From Phycisphaerae bacterium (lineage in GTDB: Bacteria; Planctomycetota; Phycisphaerae; Sedimentisphaerales; UBA12454): a stretch of DNA of 37,476 nucleotides. The stretch covers positions 68,315 to 105,790 of the forward strand of contig JAPLMW010000063.1 of NCBI GenBank assembly GCA_026386845.1. Reading direction: 5' to 3'. Positions within the stretch are counted from its first letter, which is position 1, and each line of letters opens with the position of its first letter. Shown here one piece after another: positions 24,832-31,871 of the stretch. The notes under the pieces were generated by a model. The model saw nothing but the letters and a program-made list of their open reading frames with translations, had not been told where the DNA came from and made no database searches. The translations under genes and the position numbers were made by a program.

Positions 24832-26208
24832 TTAGTGCTCAACCGGTTCGCCGAGAAGATTTTTTATCTCCGCAAACTGCTTTTCCAGCAGTTCTTTTGT
24901 CTTTGCTTCGACATTGAGCCGCAGCAGCGGTTCAGTATTGCTCGGCCTGCAGTTAAACCACCAGTCCTTGAACTGCACCGTTATCCCGTCAAGGTCGTCT
25001 GTCTCGCCCTGGCTGAACCTGCGGCGAAGCTCCTTCATCATTTCTTCCTTATCTTCAACTGCAAAATTTGTTTCCCCGCTTGCGAAATATCTTCGCAGAG
25101 GCTTTATAAGCTCACTGACAGGCTGCTGCGACTGACTTAAAATATTTATCATATGAACCAGTGTAATCATACCGGAATCCGCATAGAAATTGTCACGGTA
25201 ATAAAAATGTCCTGATAATTCTCCGCCGAAAATCGCGTGAGCCGCTCGCAGCGTCTTTTTCATAAACGCATGGCCTACTCTTTCGCGTCTCGGCACACCG
25301 CCATATTTTAAAATCTCTTCACGAACCACCCAGCTGCTCCGCAGGTCATAGAGAATCGCTGAATTCGGCGCCTTTTTCAAAAAATACGGCACCATAAGAG
25401 CTGTCAGCAAATCACAGCTTATAGTCTGTCCTTTTTCATCGACCATCATCAACCTGTCGGCATCGCCGTCAAAGCAGATACCCGCGTTAGCCTTGCGTTT
25501 TTTCACCATCTCTTTGAGCTGTAAAAGACTGCTCTCAATCAGTGGATTAGGGTCGTGCTTAAATACTCCCTTATGCTCAAAGTTCAGCTTGATAATATCC
25601 ATACCCAGCCCGTCAAAAATCAGCGGCACTACTTTGCCCGCCATACCGTTGGAGGCATCTATAACTATCTTTAATTTTTTTATCTTCGGGTCGAGAAACT
25701 TGAGCACATGCTCTTTATATGCTTCAGTCAGGTCTCGTTTTTCAACAGAGCCGTGCATAGTGCCAAGAGTATGAAGCAATGCCGTTGAAATATGTTTTAT
25801 CTCTTTCAGACCTGTATCCTGTCCGACAGGTTTTGCCTCAAGACCTGATATTTTAAATCCGTTGTATTGTGCGGGGTTGTGAGAAGCTGTTACCTGCACG
25901 CCGCCGCAGGTGCCAAGATGATTTATCGCGAAATAAACCTGCGGAGTATCAACCATACCTATATCAATAACATTTGCGCCGACAGCGTTCATACCTTTGA
26001 TAAGCGCTTCGGCCAGGCTTTTGCTGTGCTGCCGCATATCGTGACCTACGCACAGACTCTGGCGATTGGCAAGTCCGCGGTCATAGCCGCGGAGCAAAGA
26101 CCGCAGAAAAGCCGCCGTCGCATTGCCTATCTTCCAGGCCGCATCTTCATCCAGCTGGTCGGGGTAAACGCCTCGAATATCATAAGCCTTGAAAATTTTC
26201 GGGTCCAT
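24832..26208 (-). CDS. Phosphomannomutase/phosphoglucomutase
   Basis: A 458-residue alpha-D-phosphohexomutase with all four family signatures in order: the phosphoserine loop TASHNPAQYNG (about 102-112), the magnesium loop DGDADR (about 243-248), the sugar-binding loop GGELSGHFYYR (about 324) and the phosphate-binding loop RPSNTEPLLRLNVE (about 428). It interconverts hexose 6- and 1-phosphates for envelope sugar nucleotides. The first gene of a two-gene unit with the LarA homologue. Confidence 0.93.
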   Translation of the reverse strand: MDPKIFKAYDIRGVYPDQLDEDAAWKIGNATAAFLRSLLRGYDRGLANRQSLCVGHDMRQHSKSLAEALIKGMNAVGANVIDIGMVDTPQVYFAINHLGTCGGVQVTASHNPAQYNGFKISGLEAKPVGQDTGLKEIKHISTALLHTLGTMHGSVEKRDLTEAYKEHVLKFLDPKIKKLKIVIDASNGMAGKVVPLIFDGLGMDIIKLNFEHKGVFKHDPNPLIESSLLQLKEMVKKRKANAGICFDGDADRLMMVDEKGQTISCDLLTALMVPYFLKKAPNSAILYDLRSSWVVREEILKYGGVPRRERVGHAFMKKTLRAAHAIFGGELSGHFYYRDNFYADSGMITLVHMINILSQSQQPVSELIKPLRRYFASGETNFAVEDKEEMMKELRRRFSQGETDDLDGITVQFKDWWFNCRPSNTEPLLRLNVEAKTKELLEKQFAEIKNLLGEPVEH

Positions 26209-26306
26209 TTAACACAAACTCCTTGAAATTAAGAAGTTAAAACTTACAATAATGTTATATTAAATATTAAATATGAAATTTTCAATATTAAATTTTAAAT
26301 ATTAAA
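26209..26306. other. Divergent AT-rich spacer
   Basis: The spacer consists of nested words such as TATTAAATATTAAATATG. It must contain the promoters for the mutase and rlmN units, but the low complexity prevents a clear -10/-35 call. Confidence 0.4.
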
Positions 26307-27356
26307 ATGGACAAAGACCTGAAAAGTAAAACTCTAACAGAACTTCAGTCAATCATTGCTGATTACGGAGGCAAGGAATACCTGGCAAAATATATATTCA
26401 GCTTCCTGCACATCCAGAACATAAACAGTATTGACCTTATAACTCCCCTGCCGAAGGAATTCCGCGCCAAACTTGTCGATGACGGTTATTTCATTTCGCA
26501 GCTTAAAATCTTAGAAAAGCTCACCGACCCTGACGGCACGGTAAAATATCTTTTTGAAACTGCGGACGGACAGAAAATCGAATCTGTCCTTCTTGATGAA
26601 ACGGACAGAAAAACAATCTGCCTTTCAACACAAGTCGGTTGCCGATTAGGCTGCAAGTTCTGTGCGACAGGTTATCTCAAATTTGAGCGGAATCTTACCA
26701 CAGGCGAAATCGTCGACCAGGCCGGCACTATTTCAGCCGACAGCAACTGCAAAATAAACAATCTTGTATATATGGGTATGGGCGAGCCTTTGGACAATTA
26801 CGACAGCACTCTAAAGGCCGTGCGGATTCTTTCAGACCAGGCCGGCAGACAAATAGGTCTCCGCAGACAGACTATTTCAACAGTCGGCCTGCCGGATGGA
26901 ATAAGAAAACTTGCCGATGAAGATATTTATCCGCGTCTTGCGGTTTCTCTGCACGCCCCTAACGACAATTTAAGAAAACAAATTGTCCCCGCCGCCAGTA
27001 AATATCCCCTGCCGGCATTATTGTCCGCGATGAAATATTACACCCAGAAAACCGAACGCAGAATAACAATTGAATACTGTATGATAGATAATATCAATGA
27101 CAGTCTCGATTATGCTGAGAAACTTATTAAACTTCTGAGAGGCTTGCATGTTAGTTTTAATCTTATTGAATATAACCCTCATCCCGGCAGCGATTTCCAG
27201 GCTTCGCCGAAGGAGCGAATAAAGGCCTTTAAGGATTTTCTTATGCAATCGGGCTTTGAGGCGATTATAAGATACCGCCGCGGCAGAAGTATAAAGGCCG
27301 CCTGCGGCCAATTAGGCGCAGACAGAATAAAAAACGAAACAAGGGAGAAAGAATGA
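26307..27356 (+). CDS. rlmN: 23S rRNA/tRNA adenine-C2 methyltransferase RlmN
   Basis: A 349-residue RlmN. The radical SAM cluster CRLGCKFC has Cys112, Cys116 and Cys119, and the methyl-carrying C-terminal cysteine lies in KAACGQLGAD (about residue 333). Other family parts are NLVYMGMGEPLDNYD, LAVSLHAPNDNLR and RITIEYCMIDNIND. The enzyme methylates C2 of A2503 in 23S rRNA and A37 in some tRNAs. Its stop overlaps the start of the HAD gene (ATGA), so the two are translationally coupled. Confidence 0.95.
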   Translation: MDKDLKSKTLTELQSIIADYGGKEYLAKYIFSFLHIQNINSIDLITPLPKEFRAKLVDDGYFISQLKILEKLTDPDGTVKYLFETADGQKIESVLLDETDRKTICLSTQVGCRLGCKFCATGYLKFERNLTTGEIVDQAGTISADSNCKINNLVYMGMGEPLDNYDSTLKAVRILSDQAGRQIGLRRQTISTVGLPDGIRKLADEDIYPRLAVSLHAPNDNLRKQIVPAASKYPLPALLSAMKYYTQKTERRITIEYCMIDNINDSLDYAEKLIKLLRGLHVSFNLIEYNPHPGSDFQASPKERIKAFKDFLMQSGFEAIIRYRRGRSIKAACGQLGADRIKNETREKE

Positions 27357-28021
27357 ACAACATGCCGCAACTGCCTTACGGTGTGATATTTGATATGGAC
27401 GGCGTTTTGGTTGATTCAGAACCTTTTATAATTAAGGCGTCGATGCAGATGTTCGCCGAGCTTGGTTTGGAAATCGGCCGAGACGATTTTCACCCCTTTA
27501 CCGGAATGGGTGAGAACCGCTTCATCGGCGGCGTCGCTGAAAAATACAATTTTCCGGTTGATATCCAGCAGGCAAAAAAACGCACCTATGACATTTATCT
27601 TGAAATAATAAAGGGCAAATTAAAACCCCTGCCCGGCGCAAGAGAATTCGTCAATAATTGCCGAGCCCTCGGCAAAAAAACCGCCATAGCCTCAAGTGCG
27701 GATTGGCGAAAAGTCGAGGGAAACCTGGCTGAAATCAAACTGCCCGCGAAACTTTTTGATGCCGTTGTCGCAGGCGAAGATGTCGAACATAAAAAGCCGG
27801 CGCCTGATATATTTCTGCTCGCCGCTAAAAAAATTGTTATTGACCCAAAAGATTGTCTTGTAATTGAAGATGCTCTCAGTGGAATAAAGGCGGCAAAAGC
27901 CGCCGGCTGCAAATGCCTTGCGATAACTTCAAGCTTCACTCCTCAGCAACTGGCCGGCGCGGATTTCTACGCCCCCGATTTAGCTCACGTGCCAAAAGAA
28001 GCTATCAACTGGCAATTATAA
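27353..28021 (+). CDS. HAD-superfamily phosphatase, beta-phosphoglucomutase-like
   Basis: A 222-residue protein. Motif I is DMDGVLVD with nucleophile Asp14 and general acid Asp16, motif II is ASSAD, motif III is KKPAPDIFL and motif IV is VIEDALSGIKAA. The cap domain placement (subclass I, helical) matches beta-phosphoglucomutase and small-molecule phosphatases. The substrate cannot be read from the sequence. Coupling to rlmN is physical only. Confidence 0.85.
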   Translation: MNNMPQLPYGVIFDMDGVLVDSEPFIIKASMQMFAELGLEIGRDDFHPFTGMGENRFIGGVAEKYNFPVDIQQAKKRTYDIYLEIIKGKLKPLPGAREFVNNCRALGKKTAIASSADWRKVEGNLAEIKLPAKLFDAVVAGEDVEHKKPAPDIFLLAAKKIVIDPKDCLVIEDALSGIKAAKAAGCKCLAITSSFTPQQLAGADFYAPDLAHVPKEAINWQL

Positions 28022-28027
28022 AAAACA

Positions 28028-28053
28028 AAAAAGCTCCCCCTTAGGGGAGCTTT
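28028..28053. terminator. Bidirectional terminator after the rlmN-HAD unit
   Basis: AAAGCTCCCC, a short loop, GGGGAGCTTT. The T-run is strong on the minus strand (TTTTTTGTTTTT) and weak on the plus strand (TTT), so it can end both the HAD transcript and the convergent hemerythrin transcript. Confidence 0.7.
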
Positions 28054-28245
28054 AAACTGGAATCTTCCCGGCCTGCCGGTAAGGCCCTTTAAATTTATTT
28101 TCATCACCCTCCTGCAAGCCGGTTTATCAGCTATTTACCCCCACACCTATTTGCCTTGTTCAAAAAAGTTCTAAATTAGTCGGCAAAACTAACCCTATTC
28201 AGCCGTTATTTTCCCAACTATCATGCAAATAAGTGTGGAGGCTTA
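28054..28245. other. Spacer with no clear gene
   Basis: A GGCCTGCCGG-type hairpin follows the terminator, and a minus-strand GGAGGGTGATG start with only a very short frame is present. I see no known RNA motif. Confidence 0.4.
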
Positions 28246-29001
28246 CTAACTGCAGGGCTGTGCGTCAAATCCGCAATAGCCCATTTCATCACCGAGCTGT
28301 TTTATCCGCTGCCATATTTTATCATCTTCAATAACATCCAGCGCAACAGGATAAAGGATGTTATCTTCCTGAAAGATATGCTCCCTGACAATCGGCACAA
28401 TCGCACATGAAAGTGCGTTAATCTGAATCTTGAACTGCTCAGGCTCAAAATGCTTGAAGTTATTTACCGCCATTGTCAGGTTGCCGACCATATTTTTTAT
28501 CCGCCAGTGCGCCTTGGACATAACCACGCAGATGCCCTTGCACGGATAGTTTTCCAGTGCCGGGAAAATCAAATCGTCTTCCCGCTGGTTATGAATATCA
28601 ATTGCCTGCAGATGCCCCGCTATATGCTCCAGTTTGCGGTATTCACTGCTTAATTCAGTCAGCGTCTCTACTTCCTGCAGCTCAAGGTTCGCCTCGGCAA
28701 GGTCGGCAAGAAAACATTCAAACATCTCATGCTCCGCGAGTATCCTGCGCACAGGGTGGTTGGCAGAAAGATTTGCCCGTAAGAGCGCAAACTGGTCGCC
28801 CAAAATCGAGGCAAACGCGTAAACAAGTGTGCGGAGCTGCTCAAGCGACATACCTGAACCCAGCAGATACTTATGAGCCTTGCTGATATCGCTGAGCCTT
28901 AGAGTTGAAAGAAGCTGACGTGATTCATACCTGATTTTGGCCGGGTCCTCGCCGTCGCGAACGCGCCCAAGAATATCCGCAAGTTTTCTTGCCTTTTCCA
29001 T
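28246..29001 (-). CDS. DUF438 and hemerythrin HHE-domain protein
   Basis: A 251-residue cytoplasmic protein. The start at 29001 follows AAGGAGGC; the longer frame upstream has no support. Residues about 5-75 match DUF438 (ARKLADILGRVRDGEDPAKI; AHKYLLGSGMSLEQL). The rest is a four-helix hemerythrin domain with ligand-like residues in EHEMFECFL, HLQAIDIHNQREDDLIFPAL, KAHWRIKNM and REHIFQEDNILYPVA, which would bind a di-iron centre. Such proteins sense oxygen or nitric oxide; the exact role here is unknown. A C-terminal CGFDAQPCS tail is present. Confidence 0.85.
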   Translation of the reverse strand: MEKARKLADILGRVRDGEDPAKIRYESRQLLSTLRLSDISKAHKYLLGSGMSLEQLRTLVYAFASILGDQFALLRANLSANHPVRRILAEHEMFECFLADLAEANLELQEVETLTELSSEYRKLEHIAGHLQAIDIHNQREDDLIFPALENYPCKGICVVMSKAHWRIKNMVGNLTMAVNNFKHFEPEQFKIQINALSCAIVPIVREHIFQEDNILYPVALDVIEDDKIWQRIKQLGDEMGYCGFDAQPCS

Positions 29002-29257
29002 AGCCGTGCCTCCTTTTGCAAAGCGCCAATTGAAATACTCAATTGCCTTTAAACAGTAAACACGCACTCTAAATTGTAAATTAGCTATACTATTATACGT
29101 ATTAGTTCGACAAAGTTTCGTAAAAAAATAAAAAAAGCGCATAAAATTTCTAAAATCGTGCTAACGAATGTTAAGACAGGTAAGACAGGTGAACTGCACC
29201 TGCCGGTAAACGTTTACTGAAACTTGAATGCCCCGAACCCCCTGTCCCTGCCCCTAT
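29002..29257. other. Spacer upstream of the hemerythrin gene
   Basis: It contains TATAAT on the minus strand (ATTATA at 29092-29097), a plausible -10 for the hemerythrin gene, without a good -35. A 9-bp tandem AAGACAGGT pair and a CAGGTG...CACCTG hairpin lie at about 29175-29207. Confidence 0.4.
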
Positions 29258-30184
29258 CTACTGTGGCGGTTTGCAGACACCGCAGGGAGAATATTTGCCC
29301 TTTGCCTCTTTAAGCTTCATTGGTATTGAACTCTTACTCAGGAACCGGCAGCCCTGGCTGTGATATTTAGTGCCTGATTTGGTAACATAAACAATAACAT
29401 CGTCATTGCCCGGCTCTTTGGGATTATCACTTCTGACTGCCGGTGCAACAGCTGATAGCGGTTTGGCATCCTGTTTATTCGGTTCATTCGGCTCGACTGA
29501 GCTCGCCTGCCCTGAGCCTGTCGAATGGGTCGAAGTCTGCTTTTCTGATGGGATTGATTTATTAGATTTATCCGCCATAGCTTTCTTGTCCTCCGTAGCT
29601 TTAGCGAAGGAGGAAGCGTCGGCGGATGCCCATACCCCTTTTCCTGCCTGCCGGGCAAAAAGCTCAAGACGATGGAACTGGTTCATATACTTAAACAGGC
29701 TTTTCATCGCAGCAAGACCGTAACCCTGACGAATAATCTCAGCGTTAACAAACAAACCATCTGGCGAGCGATAAATATATGCTGCCATACAGTTATTCGG
29801 GTCGGTCTGTTTCTGTTGTTGGTCAGCTACGACATAGACACTTTCCCCTTTCAGCAGATTACCGACAAATCGGTCTGCGGCTCGACTGAGCTCGCCGAAG
29901 TCCAGGCCGGCGGAATTTGCCGACTGCACCGCCGATGCTTGCCCGCCGTAGCCCTGGCGAAGGCGGGGCCTTTCAACACCGGCAAGACAAATCGTTGCCT
30001 CATTACCATCCTGAACAATAACGATAGTATTGCTGTTAATCGTTTTTATAACAGGCGAAGGTTTAAGCTTCGACAAATCCGGCTTTTCAATCGCCGGAAC
30101 TTCAAAGTTTTGCACCGAAACAGCAACGCAGGCAATCCCCAACAGCAATAAACAGCCTGAAAACAGAAGTCGATATTTCTTCAT
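29258..30184 (-). CDS. Secreted thermonuclease-like protein with Ada-type C-terminus
   Basis: A 308-residue protein with an N-terminal signal or membrane segment (FSGCLLLLGIACVAVSVQNF). The middle (about 45-190) fits the staphylococcal nuclease family (INSNTIVIVQDGNEATICLA; NAEIIRQGYGLAAMK; ELFARQAGKGVWA), but the usual catalytic residues are hard to place because repeat-derived peptides interrupt it: RLRQGYGGQASA, SFAKATEDKKAMADKS and STGSGQASS. The C-terminus (VYVTKSGTKYHSQGCRFL, then YSPCGVCKPP) is an Ada-type Cys domain also found in the 10.1-kb secreted protein. Whether it is still an active nuclease is uncertain. Confidence 0.75.
   Translation of the reverse strand: MKKYRLLFSGCLLLLGIACVAVSVQNFEVPAIEKPDLSKLKPSPVIKTINSNTIVIVQDGNEATICLAGVERPRLRQGYGGQASAVQSANSAGLDFGELSRAADRFVGNLLKGESVYVVADQQQKQTDPNNCMAAYIYRSPDGLFVNAEIIRQGYGLAAMKSLFKYMNQFHRLELFARQAGKGVWASADASSFAKATEDKKAMADKSNKSIPSEKQTSTHSTGSGQASSVEPNEPNKQDAKPLSAVAPAVRSDNPKEPGNDDVIVYVTKSGTKYHSQGCRFLSKSSIPMKLKEAKGKYSPCGVCKPPQ
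29487..29535. repeat. Interspersed repeat cluster (CTCGACTGAGCTCG and CCTGAGCCTGTCGAA)
   Basis: Two short repeat types lie side by side inside the thermonuclease gene and encode its STGSGQASSVEP segment. The first (GGCTCGACTGAGCTCG) recurs at about 29880; the second is related to the repeat at 3689. Confidence 0.5.
29571..29626. repeat. Nested small palindromic repeats
   Basis: The outer TCCGCC...GGCGGA pair encloses a complete inner unit TCCTCC...GGAGGA at 29589-29614. All of it is in frame in the thermonuclease gene and encodes its FAKATEDKKAMADK linker. One unit appears to have inserted into another. Confidence 0.55.
29942..29967. repeat. 26-bp palindromic repeat CCCGCC...GGCGGG
   Basis: CCCGCCGTAGCCCTGGCGAA followed by GGCGGG, in frame in the thermonuclease gene (encodes part of RLRQGYGGQA). 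It has the same 26-bp form as the units at 29589 and 32776: a 6-bp inverted pair around a GTAGC..TGGCGAA core. Confidence 0.65.
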
Positions 30185-30260
30185 AATAAATCCTTTTCAA
30201 ATATTTTTATTTTATTAATCGCTGTAAAACAGCTTTCGTTTATTACTAATCAAGGAGTAT

Positions 30261-30305
30261 ATGAATAGTAAATCGAAAAGTTCAAAAATCAAGAAAAAAG
30301 GATAA
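30261..30305 (+). CDS. Possible 14-residue basic peptide
   Basis: ATG at 30261 with a well-placed AAGGAG encodes MNSKSKSSKIKKKG. It lies divergent from the thermonuclease gene. The good ribosome-binding site and lysine richness are the only support; it may be chance. Confidence 0.25.
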   Translation: MNSKSKSSKIKKKG

Positions 30306-30407
30306 ATCTGTTGACAAATAGCAATACTAAAAGACTGTATTATTTATTGAAAGGATTTATGGATATTCTGCGATAACCGACTGCTAAGCGAGCGGTTTTG
30401 ATAAAAC
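30306..30407 (+). ncRNA. Candidate short transcript ending at the 30.4-kb terminator
   Basis: TTGACA at 30311 with poorly spaced -10 candidates (TGTATT or TATTAT) is followed by AAAGGATTTATG opening a five-codon frame (MDILR), an imperfect AACCG...CGGTT hairpin and a strong terminator. No longer gene exists between promoter and terminator, so a small RNA or leader is conceivable. Confidence 0.25.
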
Positions 30408-30438
30408 AAAAAAGCCCTGTCAGAAAACAGGGCTTTTT
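30408..30438. terminator. Strong bidirectional terminator
   Basis: AAAAAAGCCCTG, an 8-nt loop, CAGGGCTTTTTT. The stem is 12 bp including the A/T end, so it can act on both strands: for a plus-strand short transcript and for the minus-strand PEP-CTERM remnant. Confidence 0.8.
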
Positions 30439-30456
30439 TAATGCACGATAAATAAA

Positions 30457-30579
30457 TTATCTTTTCCGCAGGGCAAGCAAGCCAAAAGATAATAAAGCCA
30501 TCATTACCGGCTCAGGAATTTCCACAATTACATCCTGCAGCGAACCATTGCTCAGCGAAACAAGCTATTTCCATCCCAT
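30457..30579 (-). pseudogene. PEP-CTERM protein remnant
   Basis: On the minus strand AAAGGAGGGTGT is followed by ATG GGA TGG AAA and then an in-frame TAG. The same frame continues for 35 more codons to SLQDVIVEIPEPVMMALLSF followed by GLLALRKR and a stop. That is a PEP-CTERM sorting tail (Pro-Glu-Pro, hydrophobic helix, basic end) recognised by exosortase systems. Only the ribosome-binding site, four codons and the sorting tail remain, so the body of the gene appears deleted. A standard terminator follows at 30.4 kb. Confidence 0.7.
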
Positions 30580-30636
30580 ACACCCTCCTTTAGCCAACAG
30601 TATTCTAAACCTTTTCTTGTTAAGTATTTATAAAAC

Positions 30637-30655
30637 TTTGTAAAAAATTTACAAA
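30637..30655. promoter_or_regulatory. Inverted repeat TTTGTAAA-AAA-TTTACAAA, operator candidate
   Basis: An inverted repeat 17 bp before the -35 box of the ABC ATPase gene, followed by TTTTGTGAAATTTTC. The outer half-sites match those of the palindrome upstream of the portal gene (TTTGT...ACAAATTTT). The background is AT-rich, so chance is possible. Confidence 0.4.
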
Positions 30656-30671
30656 TTTTGTGAAATTTTCC

Positions 30672-30699
30672 TTGCTTTCTTAATATTTTATGTTAAAAT
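30672..30699 (+). promoter_or_regulatory. Sigma70-type promoter for the ABC ATPase gene
   Basis: TTGCTT at 30672-30677, 16-bp spacer, TAAAAT at 30694-30699, 42 bp before the start codon. Confidence 0.5.
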
Positions 30700-30741
30700 A
30701 CCTCTATGTTTATTGAATATCTAACTTAATTTAAGCCTTTT

Positions 30742-31674
30742 ATGAAGAATAACAGCTCAAACAAACAAGAACTTTTACGACTTTTCGAGAGATTCTCGCC
30801 GAGAATCGACCTACTCAGCGAAGAGCAGAGGATGCTTGCAAGAATGTTCCTCAGCAATCACAGCTACAACTCCATAGCAAGAATCGCAGGTGTCAACAAG
30901 GCTACAGTCGCAAGAAAACTGAAAAAAATCGCTGACGGAATCAGCGACAACAATTTCTTCGCCGCCCTGTCGAAAAATAACAATCTGTCTGCTGAAAAAA
31001 TGGAAATACTGAAAGACCACTTTGTCAGCGGCCTGTCCGTAAAAACAATCGCTCAAAACAAAAACGTATCCATCTACCTGGTGAGAAAAGCGATGGTTTG
31101 CAGAGCCTTTGGAATAACGGTTCAAAGACTAAAAAACAACACCATTACACATCAATGCGATATTAAACTTTCGCCCGGCGAAATCTGCTACATAACAGGC
31201 CCTTCCGGCGGCGGAAAAAGCGTTCTGCTGAGGGAGTTTTACAATACATTCGACAGCGGCCTGAAAATCAATATTGACGACATCCCCCTGCCTGACGACA
31301 AAACCTGTGTTGACTGCCTCCAGGCCGGTTTTCTTGATACGCTTAGGAATCTAAGCAATGCGGGGCTGACAGATGTATTCTGCGTCCTTAATTCGCCTGC
31401 CAATTTGAGCGAAGGACAAAAGTATAGATACCGCATAGCAAAAGCTATCGCCAGCGATAAACAATTTATCTTCGCAGATGAGTTCTGTTCAAACCTCGAC
31501 AGGGTAACAGCGGCCTGTGTAAGCTACAACCTGCGGAAATTTGCGACAAAGACCGGCAAAATATTTATTCTCGCAAGCTCGCACGATGATTTGCTGGCCG
31601 ATTTGCTGCCTGAGGTAATCGTCATAAAACATTTGGCAGGTGATGCTGAGGTAATTTACAAGAATGAAAAATAA
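30742..31674 (+). CDS. HTH-ABC ATPase, ATPase half of a COG2401-type protein
   Basis: A 310-residue soluble protein. Residues 1-125 carry two helix-turn-helix-like segments (SYNSIARIAGVNKATVARKL and LSVKTIAQNKNVSIYLVRKA), resembling sigma-type DNA-binding helices. The ABC ATPase domain follows with Walker A GPSGGGKS (153-160), signature LSEGQ (222-226), Walker B QFIFADE (241-247), D-loop SNLD and H-loop His281. There are no membrane segments, so it is not a transporter. In COG2401 an ABC ATPase like this is fused to an acetyltransferase domain; here that domain is the next gene. No clear ribosome-binding site precedes the ATG. A DNA-directed role is inferred. Confidence 0.85.
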   Translation: MKNNSSNKQELLRLFERFSPRIDLLSEEQRMLARMFLSNHSYNSIARIAGVNKATVARKLKKIADGISDNNFFAALSKNNNLSAEKMEILKDHFVSGLSVKTIAQNKNVSIYLVRKAMVCRAFGITVQRLKNNTITHQCDIKLSPGEICYITGPSGGGKSVLLREFYNTFDSGLKINIDDIPLPDDKTCVDCLQAGFLDTLRNLSNAGLTDVFCVLNSPANLSEGQKYRYRIAKAIASDKQFIFADEFCSNLDRVTAACVSYNLRKFATKTGKIFILASSHDDLLADLLPEVIVIKHLAGDAEVIYKNEK

Positions 31675-31704
31675 CAAAACGAAAAAACTATTATCATACT
31701 CAGG

Positions 31705-31744
31705 CACTATGCTCGTATGCAGTATACTGCATACGAGCATAGTG
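31705..31744. promoter_or_regulatory. Perfect 40-bp palindrome
   Basis: The half-site CACTATGCTCGTATGCAGTA is followed directly by its exact reverse complement, with no spacer. It starts 30 bp after the ATPase stop and ends 11 bp before the original start of the GNAT gene. There is no T-run, so it is not a standard terminator. It could be an RNA hairpin, a protein-binding site or a cruciform. Confidence 0.85.
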
Positions 31745-31755
31745 GGTGGACTTAT

Positions 31756-31809
31756 ATGAACCCCGCACCTTCTAAATATTCATTCAGATTTTTTAAGGTG
31801 TGGGTTTGA
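31756..31809 (+). CDS. 17-codon frame opened by the insertion (original GNAT start)
   Basis: The ATG at 31756, probably the original start of the GNAT gene (GGTGGA lies before it), now reads MNPAPSKYSFRFFKVWV into the inserted element and stops. It may be translated as a leader peptide. The second copy of the element makes a similar frame (MYPAPSKYS...). Confidence 0.4.
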   Translation: MNPAPSKYSFRFFKVWV

Positions 31810-31871
31810 AATAGCGTAAGAATATAATTTATACAGATTCAAATTAGAATTGAACAGAAAGAAGGTGCGGG
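31762..31871. mobile_element. Start-codon insertion element, CCCGCACC family, copy 1
   Basis: A 110-bp element with ends CCCGCACCTTCT and AGAAGGTGCGGG. ATGAAC at 31756-31761 and GTGAAC at 31872-31877 flank it (five of six identical), reading as a 6-bp target duplication made of start codon plus second codon. The right end carries AGAAGG, placed as a ribosome-binding site for the new GTG start. The inside is AT-rich and alignable with copy 2. It encodes no transposase. Confidence 0.8.

Noticed and set aside
28054-28245. Riboswitch or small gene downstream of the HAD gene
   Set aside because: A GGAGGGTGATG start opens only a short frame crossing the terminator, and no known riboswitch core was recognised.
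31239-31740. Minus-strand frames of 65-83 codons within and after the ABC ATPase gene
   Set aside because: They overlap the ATPase signature and Walker B region and the palindrome; no independent support.
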